From Pedobacter nutrimenti (lineage in GTDB: Bacteria; Bacteroidota; Bacteroidia; Sphingobacteriales; Sphingobacteriaceae), in contig NZ_QKLU01000004.1 of assembly GCF_003208655.1 (NCBI RefSeq), forward strand, positions 62,001 to 126,000: a DNA stretch of 64,000 bases, written 5' to 3'. The notes under the pieces were generated by a model, which had not been told where the DNA came from, searched no databases, and saw only the letters and a list, made by a program, of their open reading frames with translations. The position numbers and the translations under genes were made by a program. This document shows positions 45,454 to 53,346 of the stretch, piece by piece (the stretch's first letter is position 1; each line of letters starts with the position of its first letter).

Positions 45454-46191
45454 TCAGGGCATAGAAATTGGCTTTACCCCTCCAAAAGCGGCAAAACAAC
45501 CGTTCTTATGTAAAACTTCTGTTTCTGTAAAACCAACCCTTTTCATCAGCTCTAACTGAAAGTTAATGGAACGGGGCGTGTCTTCTTTTTCAATATAATC
45601 AAAAACTTTTTGCTGATAATCCGCACCACCCAGTTCAATCAGGTATGCCGCATATCTTTTGTTAAACAAAGTATTCAAAGCTGCTGAATCATGAACAATC
45701 AGATCGGATATCCAAAAACTCCCTCCTGGTTTAAGCGCAAGAAATATCTTTCTAAAAACAGTTTCCCAATCGGCATCAAGCCTTAAATGATGCAGTACCG
45801 CCGCAGCCAAAACCACATCGAATTGTTGCTGCGGCAAACTTGTCTCCAGAATATCTCCCTGGACAATTTCCACCCGACCACTGGTTTGGCACCCCACCCT
45901 TGAACGGGCCCGTTCCAGCATCGGCAAACTTAAATCAATCAGGGTACAATCCAGATCGGGTATCTTTCCAAGCATGGTCAACGTATAATTCCCTGCCCCG
46001 CAACCAATATCCAATATGGCCTTTGCTTTCGGATTTAGTGAAAAAGCCGCAGCAGTAGTCAATTCCATGGTCAGTGGTGCGTCCATTGTCGTTTGTTGTC
46101 CGGTTTCCAGATTGGAGAAACGTTCCACGTCCTGGTCAAAACGGGCTCTGATCTCTGCCTGGCTAGATTTTTTCAATTCATCTGGTTTCAT
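45454..46191 (-). CDS. Class I SAM-dependent methyltransferase
   Basis: The 245-residue protein has the SAM-binding motif AILDIGCGAGNYTL (about 59-72), an acidic residue after strand 2 (CTLIDLSLPMLERAR), VQGDILETSLP and VVLAAAVLHHLR (about 125-136). The substrate is unknown; the layout is that of small-molecule methyltransferases. It is divergent from a LysR regulator across 89 bp holding two palindromes, so expression is probably controlled by that regulator. Confidence 0.82.
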   Translation of the reverse strand: MKPDELKKSSQAEIRARFDQDVERFSNLETGQQTTMDAPLTMELTTAAAFSLNPKAKAILDIGCGAGNYTLTMLGKIPDLDCTLIDLSLPMLERARSRVGCQTSGRVEIVQGDILETSLPQQQFDVVLAAAVLHHLRLDADWETVFRKIFLALKPGGSFWISDLIVHDSAALNTLFNKRYAAYLIELGGADYQQKVFDYIEKEDTPRSINFQLELMKRVGFTETEVLHKNGCFAAFGGVKPISMP

Positions 46192-46199
46192 TTCTTTTC

Positions 46200-46215
46200 T
46201 TTTGATATTTCAAAA
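46200..46215. promoter_or_regulatory. Operator-like palindrome 1 (methyltransferase side)
   Basis: TTTTGA and TCAAAA surround TATT. It lies 9 bp upstream of the methyltransferase start and shares TTGATATTT with palindrome 2. Confidence 0.5.
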
Positions 46216-46226
46216 CTATCCTTATT

Positions 46227-46249
46227 ATTGATATTTTAAAAATATCAAT
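46227..46249. promoter_or_regulatory. Operator-like palindrome 2 (LysR side)
   Basis: Perfect 11-bp arms (ATTGATATTTT and its complement) surround a single A. Its centre is about 30 bp from that of palindrome 1, close to three helical turns, as expected for a LysR tetramer. Confidence 0.55.
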
Positions 46250-46280
46250 TTTAGCAATTTACTATACCAAATAAGTATCA

Positions 46281-47177
46281 ATGGAACTCCGGCATTTGCT
46301 TTACTTCAAAATGGTTGCAGAAGAACTTCATTTCAGAAATGCAGCCCGGAAACTTTTTATTTCCCAGCCCCCGCTCAGCAGGCAAATCCGGGAACTCGAA
46401 GAAGAACTCGGTACGCCCCTTTTTGACCGGAGTGGTAAGCGGGTTATACTTACTCCCGCAGGTCAATATTTTAAAAAAGAAACAGAAGAAATTCTGACCC
46501 GGCTGGAAGAAAGCAGGAACAGGATAAAACAAATACCTAAAAACCTTTGCGGTGAATTCAAGATTGGTTATATCAGTTCAACATATCACCCTGTCCTGAT
46601 GAATACATTAAAAGAAATGCGCAATGTCTTCCCTTTTCTAAGTATAAAGCTTTACGAAGTATCCAGTCAACAACAAATAAAAGCCCTGGAAGAAGGCAAA
46701 CTTGATATTGGCATTATACGCGCACCGGTTGCCTCTGTTAAACTAAAAATCGACACCCTCTATGAAGACCCCTTTCTGGTGGTTTTACCAGAAGGAAAGC
46801 AAGAGTTCAGGGACCTTGCAGCGCTTGGAAATTATCTGTCTTCCAAAGCTTTTATTTTTTTTAATAAGGATTATGCACCGCTTTATCATCAGAAGCTCCT
46901 GGAAATCTGTTCCAGGCTTGGCTTTCAGCCTGAAATTTCACATGAAGCCAATACCGTCCATTCTATCCTTCGCCTGGTGGAAAGCGGGGCAGGCATTTCT
47001 ATTTTGCCCCGTTCCATTAAAGAACATTACCCCTATCTGAAGCTTAGTTATTTTGAACTCAAATCACTTCCCATCCGCACAGAAGTAGTGCTCGCTTATG
47101 GAAACACCCGTCAAGATCAGGCACTTGACTGGTTTGTCCGGGAATACAACAGTCACTTTACAAAAAAACAGGGTTAA
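46281..47177 (+). CDS. LysR-family transcriptional regulator
   Basis: The 298-residue protein starts MELRHLLYFKMVAEELHFR with the winged helix-turn-helix (AARKLFISQPPLSRQIREL, about 21-39). It has a linker helix and a periplasmic-binding-like effector domain from about residue 90 (FKIGYISSTYHPVLMNTLKE). It probably controls the divergent methyltransferase and itself. The effector is unknown. Its stop lies in the loop of a hairpin shared with map. Confidence 0.9.
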   Translation: MELRHLLYFKMVAEELHFRNAARKLFISQPPLSRQIRELEEELGTPLFDRSGKRVILTPAGQYFKKETEEILTRLEESRNRIKQIPKNLCGEFKIGYISSTYHPVLMNTLKEMRNVFPFLSIKLYEVSSQQQIKALEEGKLDIGIIRAPVASVKLKIDTLYEDPFLVVLPEGKQEFRDLAALGNYLSSKAFIFFNKDYAPLYHQKLLEICSRLGFQPEISHEANTVHSILRLVESGAGISILPRSIKEHYPYLKLSYFELKSLPIRTEVVLAYGNTRQDQALDWFVREYNSHFTKKQG

Positions 47178-47187
47178 AACCCTGTTT
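47166..47187. terminator. Bidirectional terminator shared by the LysR gene and map
   Basis: AAACAGGG pairs with CCCTGTTT around TTAAAA. The loop carries the LysR stop codon and the base overlaps the map stop. Confidence 0.75.
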
Positions 47188-47944
47188 AAATTCCATTGGA
47201 TAAGGTCAGTATTTGTGGAAGGCCATCTGTAACCAATATGGTATGTTCGTGCTGGGCCACAAAGCCTCCCTTATCCCCTTTTAATGTCCAGCCATCCTCC
47301 TGCTCTACAGCATAAGTGGAGCGGGTGGCAATAAACGTTTCAATGGCAACAGTAGAATTTTTTCTGAAACGCTCCTGATTGTATTTATCGTAACAGTTTA
47401 AAATGCTCTCCGGAGCTTCATGAAGACTTCTGCCTACGCCATGGCCCGCCAGGTTTCTGATCACTGTAAAACCCCGCTTTTTCGCTTCGGTTTCCATCAA
47501 TTTACCAATATCTGCAATTCTCACTCCGCCACGGATCTGCTGAATTGCTTTATCCAGAATCGCTTTAGAAGCATCTACTAAAGCTTGATGCTGATTAACG
47601 TCTTCCCCAAGAACAAAAGAACCACCATTATCAGCCCAAAAGCCATTCAGCTCTGCAGAAACATCTATATTAATCAGGTCGCCGTTCCTTAAGATCTTCT
47701 CTTGAGAAGGAATACCATGGGCGACTTCATTATTAATACTAATACAGGTACAACCTGGAAATTCGTAAGTCAGCTTTGGGGCCGATCTTGCTCCGTAACT
47801 GGCCAAGATTTCTGCTCCAAAATCATCAAGCGCTTTTGTTGAAATTCCGGGTTTCGCGAATTCACGCATCCTGCGAAGCGTGCTGGCGACGGCCTCACTA
47901 ACCTGTTGCATTCCTAAAAGCTCTTCCTGTGATGTTATTGACAT
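47186..47944 (-). CDS. map: Methionine aminopeptidase, type I
   Basis: The 252-residue pita-bread-fold peptidase has metal ligands in INIDVSAELNGFWADNGG (two Asp), GHGVGRSLHEAPES (His) and the C-terminal EQEDGWTLKGDKGGFVAQHEHTIL region (Glu; positions about 215-238). The conserved substrate-pocket His is in VAHGIPS. It removes N-terminal methionine from new proteins. The usual neighbours of map (secY, infA in ribosomal operons) are absent, so this may be a second or relocated copy. It has its own promoter. Confidence 0.9.
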   Translation of the reverse strand: MSITSQEELLGMQQVSEAVASTLRRMREFAKPGISTKALDDFGAEILASYGARSAPKLTYEFPGCTCISINNEVAHGIPSQEKILRNGDLINIDVSAELNGFWADNGGSFVLGEDVNQHQALVDASKAILDKAIQQIRGGVRIADIGKLMETEAKKRGFTVIRNLAGHGVGRSLHEAPESILNCYDKYNQERFRKNSTVAIETFIATRSTYAVEQEDGWTLKGDKGGFVAQHEHTILVTDGLPQILTLSNGI

Positions 47945-47967
47945 AATTTAATCTTTAAATGTGCACA

Positions 47968-47975
47968 CAAAGATA
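47968..47975 (-). promoter_or_regulatory. -7 promoter box TATCTTTG for map
   Basis: A perfect TAnnTTTG on the minus strand about 24 nt before the start codon, with a TTG-containing -33 candidate about 16 nt further upstream. Confidence 0.5.
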
Positions 47976-48002
47976 CTAAACATTGAATCAATTCAATTCG
48001 CC

Positions 48003-48407
48003 TCAGGCCACCTCGTTTTTTTCCGGAGCAACCTGTCCAACCTTAACCACTTCAAACTTTTTCACACCATTTGGCATTTCCCAGTCCACCAGGGCACCAC
48101 TTGTATAACCGAGTAGAGCAATCCCGATCGGAGCCAGCACAGAAAGTTTATTTAATTTCATATTGGCCTGTTCGGGAGCCACCAGATGAAAAGTAAACTC
48201 TTGTTTGCTTTCCACATCCCTTATGGTGACCAATGCATCTATAACAATGGCATCCTCAGGAAGGTCTTGCTTTGAGACAACCTTCGCTGTTTTTAATTCA
48301 TTATGCAGTTTGTTCTTGTTAAAATCTGACAATCTGCTGCTCAGTTTTAAATGATTTAATAACAAATCATACTCTTTTTTGGTAATCACCAATTGTTCTG
48401 TTTTCAT
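48003..48407 (-). CDS. GreA/GreB-family C-terminal-domain protein, Rnk-like
   Basis: The 134-residue protein has a short helical N-terminus (LVITKKEYDLLLNHLKLSSR) and a GreA/GreB C-terminal domain (DALVTIRDVESKQEFTFHLV to LSVLAPIGIALLGYTSG and then VDWEMPNGVKKFEVVKV). It is too short for the long coiled coil of GreA and resembles Rnk, which binds RNA polymerase near the secondary channel. I infer RNA polymerase binding without cleavage activity. It lies upstream of map, which has a separate promoter. Confidence 0.8.
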   Translation of the reverse strand: MKTEQLVITKKEYDLLLNHLKLSSRLSDFNKNKLHNELKTAKVVSKQDLPEDAIVIDALVTIRDVESKQEFTFHLVAPEQANMKLNKLSVLAPIGIALLGYTSGALVDWEMPNGVKKFEVVKVGQVAPEKNEVA

Positions 48408-48868
48408 AAAAATGTATTTAATTATTAAGACGACTCCGCTCTACTTTTTTTCCTGTATGGAATCAAAAACCTGCTGTAGTTGATGTTAAATTCTTTTAGA
48501 TTCCGAAAGTAAAGCCAAGCTGGAAACGGATCAAAATTTTTGATTTTAAACCATTCCTTAAACCTTATTCTGAATTTCAAGTATTTGCCCCAAACCTGAA
48601 GCGATACCGGTTGGGGCTTAGATTAGAAAGTCCTTGCTGTTTGTACGGGATGAAAACCCGAAAGAAGTATGGAAACAATTAATTTTATGATAAGAAGCGC
48701 CCATGCTCTGCAACCTGCTCGCAAAACACAATAACCCTTTTACATAAAATCTTCTTGAATTTTCCATGATCATTATTTACCTGCTGTCTGAACAGCCGGC
48801 TTAGAGGTAAAGGTAGAAGAAAATTTACAGAATCACAAGTTAAAAGCCTTTCTGCTTTTACATCCGGA
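48408..48868. other. Intergenic region with possible RNA structure
   Basis: A stretch of 461 bp with no supported gene. A hairpin at 48587-48617 has a 7-bp GCCCCAA/TTGGGGC stem extended by CC/GG past one bulged base. A second small stem CGGG/CCCG lies at 48646-48660. A 21-codon ORF starts at 48670. This is richer in G and C than other spacers and could hold a small RNA, but I recognise no known class. Confidence 0.4.
48842..48859 (-). terminator. Weak hairpin terminator after the thioredoxin-like gene
   Basis: AAAAGC (48842-48847) pairs with GCTTTT (48854-48859). The T-run forms part of the stem, so it may be inefficient. Confidence 0.4.
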
Positions 48869-49342
48869 CTAAAATTTATTGAAGATCTCGTTCACCTCAA
48901 TTTCTCCCGATGTATAAAACTTCAGCTTCTTGTTTGCTGCATATACATATACAGAAGGGTATTTAGAGGGCTTAAACAATGGAATAAATATGTGGTCTTT
49001 ATCCTGTAGCAGGGTAACATTCTTTAGACCGGTTAATGCTTTACCATAGTGCTCCATAAAGTAATCTATCGTCCTGAATTCATCCAGGGATACCAGATAA
49101 ACGTTCACCTTAGACAATTCTTTTACTTTTTTAGACAAGGCAGAGACCACTTTTTGACAATGCGGACAGGTGGCATCAAAAAACACGATCAGTGAACCCT
49201 TTCCTCCAGGGACCTGTTGTTTGGTAAAACCAGCACCACCAGCCGTATAAAATTTAAAATCCGGCATGGAAGGCGAAACATCCTGTGCCTTTGCACTGTA
49301 TACAAACAAAAGGAAAACAACTGCAGAAATTAAGTTTTTCAT
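48869..49342 (-). CDS. Secreted thioredoxin-fold (TlpA-like) protein
   Basis: The 157-residue product has a signal peptide (KNLISAVVFLLFVYSAKAQ) and a thioredoxin domain with a CPHC active site in FDATCPHCQKVV (about 53-64). It should act as a periplasmic thiol-disulfide reductant or resemble TlpA/ResA. The TFYxxG-like C-terminal part (KLKFYTSGEI) is short. It stands alone, between a weak terminator and the region leading to the Met-rich protein gene. Confidence 0.82.
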   Translation of the reverse strand: MKNLISAVVFLLFVYSAKAQDVSPSMPDFKFYTAGGAGFTKQQVPGGKGSLIVFFDATCPHCQKVVSALSKKVKELSKVNVYLVSLDEFRTIDYFMEHYGKALTGLKNVTLLQDKDHIFIPLFKPSKYPSVYVYAANKKLKFYTSGEIEVNEIFNKF

Positions 49343-49552
49343 AAAGTACGCATTGAAATTACAGCAGTAAATATCGGATTCTAAAACCGATTATCAAACC
49401 CCTTCACCTAAGGATCATTTTTAAAACCTATTTGAACTGCAATTGTTTATTAAATAAAAATAATATTCTTATATAATTCAAATACACAAAACATTACCCA
49501 AGCACAAACAAAACAAATGGAGTTAGGTCTCCGACACTTAAATGATTAAATT

Positions 49553-49915
49553 ATGAAAAAATTACTTTTCGCATTTACAGCATTTCTAATGCTGGGCTGC
49601 AGCGCAGTGATGGCGCAGGACACAACCATGAAAAGCAAAATGCACCACCAGAAAATGAACAAAATGCATGACCACATTATGATGAAGGACGGAAAAATGT
49701 GGGTTATGAAAGATGGTAAACATTCCGAAATGACCGAAACTATGACCCTTAAAAATGGCACGATGGTCATGACTGATGGTACAGTTAAAACTGCGGACGG
49801 AAAAACCACCATGATGAAAAATGGCAGCAGCATCAATATGCAGGGCAAAATGATGACCAAGAAAATGAAAATGATGAAAAGAACCATGAAAAAAGACAGT
49901 ACGATGGTACATTAA
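49553..49915 (+). CDS. Secreted Met/His-rich DUF6799-type protein
   Basis: The 120-residue product has a signal peptide (KKLLFAFTAFLMLGCSAVMAQ; the Cys may be a lipidation site but lies before the AQ cleavage site). Three short repeats follow, centred on MMKDGKMWVMKDGK, LKNGTMVMTDGTVKTADGK and MKNGSSINMQGKMM, the DUF6799 pattern. Methionine, lysine and histidine dominate (KMHHQKMNKMHDH), a composition often seen in copper-binding periplasmic proteins. Metal binding is an inference. A strong terminator follows. Confidence 0.75.
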   Translation: MKKLLFAFTAFLMLGCSAVMAQDTTMKSKMHHQKMNKMHDHIMMKDGKMWVMKDGKHSEMTETMTLKNGTMVMTDGTVKTADGKTTMMKNGSSINMQGKMMTKKMKMMKRTMKKDSTMVH

Positions 49916-49923
49916 ACCTGATC

Positions 49924-49958
49924 ACCTAAAAGATCCATCACCGGGTCTTTTAGGTTTT
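49924..49958 (+). terminator. Intrinsic terminator after the Met-rich gene
   Basis: A 13-bp stem (49924-49936 with 49943-49955, one wobble) closes on a 6-nt loop and is followed by TTT. Confidence 0.8.
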
Positions 49959-50065
49959 CATCTCTAACCGGAACTGCAATAATTCATGCTGAGCAATCAA
50001 AAAGGCTTGCTCAATAGTTATAAAGAATCCTGATCTTTGAATATTGTTAAACCCGAATTGACTTT

Positions 50066-51169
50066 ATGCCAGGATACAGTTTTCTAAAGATCCTCAACCG
50101 ATACCGATATTTCAGGCTTTTTGCCATTCTTCTGGTCTTTATAGTACTGTACCTGCTTAACTTTCTGATCAATCCTTTCAGTGCCTACTGGAAAGATTAC
50201 TTTGACAAAGACATTTGGGTGAACGCCACAGACTGGATGGCTACATTGGTTTTTTGTGCCCTGATCTGTGAGGCGAGTGTATTTGCAGCCAGGATCCTGG
50301 ACAAAAGGCTGCCCTGGACTGAATCCCCTTTTAAACGCTTCGCCCTGCAAATCACCGTTCAGATCCTGATGGTGGTGATTATTATATATGGCATATTCAG
50401 CATTTGTTCCATTTTTTTTACCGACAACAAAACGCTCTCCCTGGAAGAACAGCTGGACATCTGGCAGTTCATTTATGTTTGTATATTGGTTTCTATTCTC
50501 ATTAGTGCCACTCATACCGGAAACTTTTTACTGGTCAAATGGAAAAACTCCATGCTGGAGGCCTCTGCCCTGAAGTTGAAAACAGCTGAACTTAAAGAAA
50601 TTGCCATGCAGGCAGAACTTCAATCGTTGAAATTGCAGCTGGATCCCCACTTTATGTTCAATAATTTCAGTACCCTTTCAGAACTGATTTCCGAAGATCA
50701 GGGCAAAGCCAGTCTTTTTTTGGAAAACCTGTCCAGGGTATACCGGTATATGATTGTCAACCTTCATAAAAACATCATCTCTCTTGAAGAAGAACTGAAA
50801 TTCGTTCAATCCTATATTTATCTCATTAAAATCAGGCACGGGGAGAACCTCCATATCCAGATTGATATTCCTGCTTCCGGTTATGAGAAAGGCATCCCTC
50901 CTATTACCCTGCAACTCCTGATTGAAAATGCGATTAAACACAACATGGCCACCAGGAAAAGTCCTTTAAGGATTCATATCTATATGGAAGAAGAAGAACA
51001 TCTGATCATCAGAAATAACCTGCAAAAAATTTCTTATATTCTCCCGACCACACAGCTGGGTTTAAAAAACATAGAAAGCAGATACAAGATCCTGTCTAAA
51101 AAAATTCCGTTGATCCAGAAAGACGAAACAGACTTCACTGTCTATTTACCCCTTTTATCCATAGTATAA
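50066..51169 (+). CDS. LytS-type sensor histidine kinase
   Basis: The 367-residue kinase has four membrane segments in about the first 165 residues, a coiled linker, the His-kinase motif QLDPHFMFNNFSTLSELI (about 191-208, phospho-acceptor His) and an ATPase domain with LLIENAIKHN. This is the LytS/YehU class, which pairs with LytTR regulators. The partner gene follows after 10 bp. The short loops between membrane helices suggest sensing within the membrane or by a bound partner. Confidence 0.9.
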   Translation: MPGYSFLKILNRYRYFRLFAILLVFIVLYLLNFLINPFSAYWKDYFDKDIWVNATDWMATLVFCALICEASVFAARILDKRLPWTESPFKRFALQITVQILMVVIIIYGIFSICSIFFTDNKTLSLEEQLDIWQFIYVCILVSILISATHTGNFLLVKWKNSMLEASALKLKTAELKEIAMQAELQSLKLQLDPHFMFNNFSTLSELISEDQGKASLFLENLSRVYRYMIVNLHKNIISLEEELKFVQSYIYLIKIRHGENLHIQIDIPASGYEKGIPPITLQLLIENAIKHNMATRKSPLRIHIYMEEEEHLIIRNNLQKISYILPTTQLGLKNIESRYKILSKKIPLIQKDETDFTVYLPLLSIV

Positions 51170-51179
51170 AACAGGCGCC

Positions 51180-51938
51180 ATGAACATACTGATCATTGAA
51201 GATGAAAAACCAAATGCCAACCGCCTGGTCAAGCTGCTTGCAGAACTCAGACCTGAAGCCCGGATCACTGCCATCATTGACACTGTTCAGGAGAGCATCA
51301 CTTACCTTAGTACAAAACCGTCCCTGGATATTATTATGATGGACATCAGACTGGCCGACGGGATCTCCTTTGAAATATTTACAAAAACCAATGTTAACTG
51401 TCCTGTTATTTTTACCACAGCTTATGACGAATATGCACTTCGCGCATTTAAAGTCAACAGCCTCGATTATCTCCTTAAACCAATAGAGCAGCAGGAACTT
51501 GGTGAAGCACTCGAAAAATTTGACCGCACAAGGCTCAACAGCAACCCCAGTCAGGCAGTAAATGACCTGATGGAATTCATGAAATCCCAAACCACCACCT
51601 ACAGAACCAGATTTCTATTGCCCTACAGGGATGGTTACAAGACCATCAGGACTTCTGATGTGGGCTTCTTCTATTCAGAATTTAAAATTACACACCTGGT
51701 CCTGGATAACGGTCACGAAGAGTGCCTTCCATTTACACTCGAAGAACTCGAAGAGCAATTGGATCCCAATTTATTTTTCCGGGCCAACCGTCAGCACCTG
51801 ATCTGTGTAAACAGTATCCAAAGTATACACAATGACGTTAATGGGAAACTCAGAGTGATTTTAAAAACCAGCCTTCCCAAAGAGATTATCATTAGTAAGG
51901 AAAAAGCCGGGCTTTTTAAAAGCTGGCTGGACCGGTAA
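51180..51938 (+). CDS. LytTR-family response regulator
   Basis: The 252-residue protein has a receiver domain with acidic pocket EDE (7-9), the phospho-acceptor Asp55 in IIMMDIRLADG and Lys near LDYLLKP. A LytTR DNA-binding domain begins at about residue 140 (FLLPYRDGYKTIRTSDVGFF) and includes FFRANRQHLICVNSI. It forms an operon with the sensor kinase. The RND efflux operon begins 192 bp downstream on the same strand, making it a plausible target. Confidence 0.92.
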   Translation: MNILIIEDEKPNANRLVKLLAELRPEARITAIIDTVQESITYLSTKPSLDIIMMDIRLADGISFEIFTKTNVNCPVIFTTAYDEYALRAFKVNSLDYLLKPIEQQELGEALEKFDRTRLNSNPSQAVNDLMEFMKSQTTTYRTRFLLPYRDGYKTIRTSDVGFFYSEFKITHLVLDNGHEECLPFTLEELEEQLDPNLFFRANRQHLICVNSIQSIHNDVNGKLRVILKTSLPKEIIISKEKAGLFKSWLDR

Positions 51939-52130
51939 ACCGCGTCCCTGTACAGAAAACAAGTTCAAACACTTATCACCAAGATTCACAACTGCTTTTA
52001 AATTTGAGTTGTATATTTTTCTGTTTCAGCACTCAATATGTCTAGTTGGGTAAAATAGCCCGCATAATGCCTTAAATGCTTATTATTTTAGTACTTCTAT
52101 TTACAATATATAAGCTAAACATTAAGTCAA

Positions 52131-53321
52131 ATGCTTTTTTCGAAACCCAACCCAACACCCTTGCAATTACGCTCCGTTTTTCTTCTTGCTGCCACCCTTT
52201 TTTTATTTTCTGGCTGTGGTTCTTCGGATAAGCCCGCTGACCCTGCTGCTGCGCAAGCTGCAGCCCCGCCACCAGTTATACCTGTGCTGGCTGTGGCAGA
52301 AAAAGAAGCCACAACGTATACAGATTACACCGGTGCCATTGAAGGCAAGGTCAATGTCGACATCCGTCCGCAGGTAGATGGTTACCTGGACAAAATCTTT
52401 GTAGATGAAGGTGCAACCGTCAAAGCGGGACAAGCCTTGTTCAAAATTAATGACAGGGTTTACCAGGAGCAGCTCAATACTGCCCTGGCTGCCAGACAAT
52501 CGGCCGAAGCCGGATTAAAGACCGCTGAAATTGAGGTGGCCAAGATTACGCCCCTGGTCCAGAATAAAGTGGTGTCTGAGGTACAGTTAAAAACTGCTCA
52601 GGCCGCCTACAACCAAGCCAAGGCAGCTGTTGCCCAGGCTCAGTCCAGCATTGCATCGGCAAAAATAAATATCGGTTTTTCCCTGATTAAAGCACCTATT
52701 AACGGAACCATAGGGCGGATCCCTAAAAGGATCGGCAACCTGGTGGGCAAAGCAGATACCGAGCCGATGACAACCTTGTCCGATACCCGGGAAGTATATG
52801 TCTATTTCTCTATGAGCGAGCCCGATTTTCTGCGCTTTAATGCTTCGGCAAAAGGCGGCTCATCGGCACAAAAACTACAGCAACTTCCACAGGTAAGCCT
52901 TATCCTGGCAGACGGCACAACCTACAGGCATAAAGGCCGGATCCAGTTAATGGACGGAAAGTTTGACAAAAACACAGGCTCCATTTCATTCAGGGCCATA
53001 TTTCCTAATCCTGAAGCTTTACTACGTTCGGGAAATACTGGAAACATCCGCTTGCAGCAGGACCATCAGAAAGCTTTGCTTGTTCCAATGGCCGCTACAA
53101 TGGACATTCAGGATAAAACCTTTGTGTATGTATTGAAAGCCGATCAGAAACTCGCCCGTCGCGCAATTGTTACCGCTGGCAAAAGCGGCAACAATTACCT
53201 GGTCAAAGCAGGACTTAAAGCAGGCGAAAAAATTGTGTATTCGGGTCTGGACGGACTGGCAGAAGACACAAAGATCAAAGCCCAGTCTCTGAATGCGGAC
53301 AGCGTGTACCGTGCCCAGTAA
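52131..53321 (+). CDS. RND efflux periplasmic adaptor (membrane fusion) lipoprotein
   Basis: The 396-residue protein has a lipoprotein signal (FLFSGCGSSDKPADP, lipidated Cys at about 28), a Pro/Ala-rich linker, and a lipoyl half-motif (VDIRPQVDGYLDKIFVDEGA) around a helical hairpin rich in Ala/Gln/Lys. A beta-barrel domain follows. It bridges the inner-membrane pump and the outer-membrane channel. It is the first gene of the three-gene efflux operon. Its 26-bp gap to the pump gene fits one transcript. Confidence 0.92.
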   Translation: MLFSKPNPTPLQLRSVFLLAATLFLFSGCGSSDKPADPAAAQAAAPPPVIPVLAVAEKEATTYTDYTGAIEGKVNVDIRPQVDGYLDKIFVDEGATVKAGQALFKINDRVYQEQLNTALAARQSAEAGLKTAEIEVAKITPLVQNKVVSEVQLKTAQAAYNQAKAAVAQAQSSIASAKINIGFSLIKAPINGTIGRIPKRIGNLVGKADTEPMTTLSDTREVYVYFSMSEPDFLRFNASAKGGSSAQKLQQLPQVSLILADGTTYRHKGRIQLMDGKFDKNTGSISFRAIFPNPEALLRSGNTGNIRLQQDHQKALLVPMAATMDIQDKTFVYVLKADQKLARRAIVTAGKSGNNYLVKAGLKAGEKIVYSGLDGLAEDTKIKAQSLNADSVYRAQ

Positions 53322-53346
53322 TTATTCATTATTTAGTTAAGACATC

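Noticed and set aside
48626..48640. GAAAGTCC stretch reminiscent of RNase P RNA
   Set aside because: The other conserved RNase P RNA elements expected around it are missing and the spacer is too poor in matching helices.
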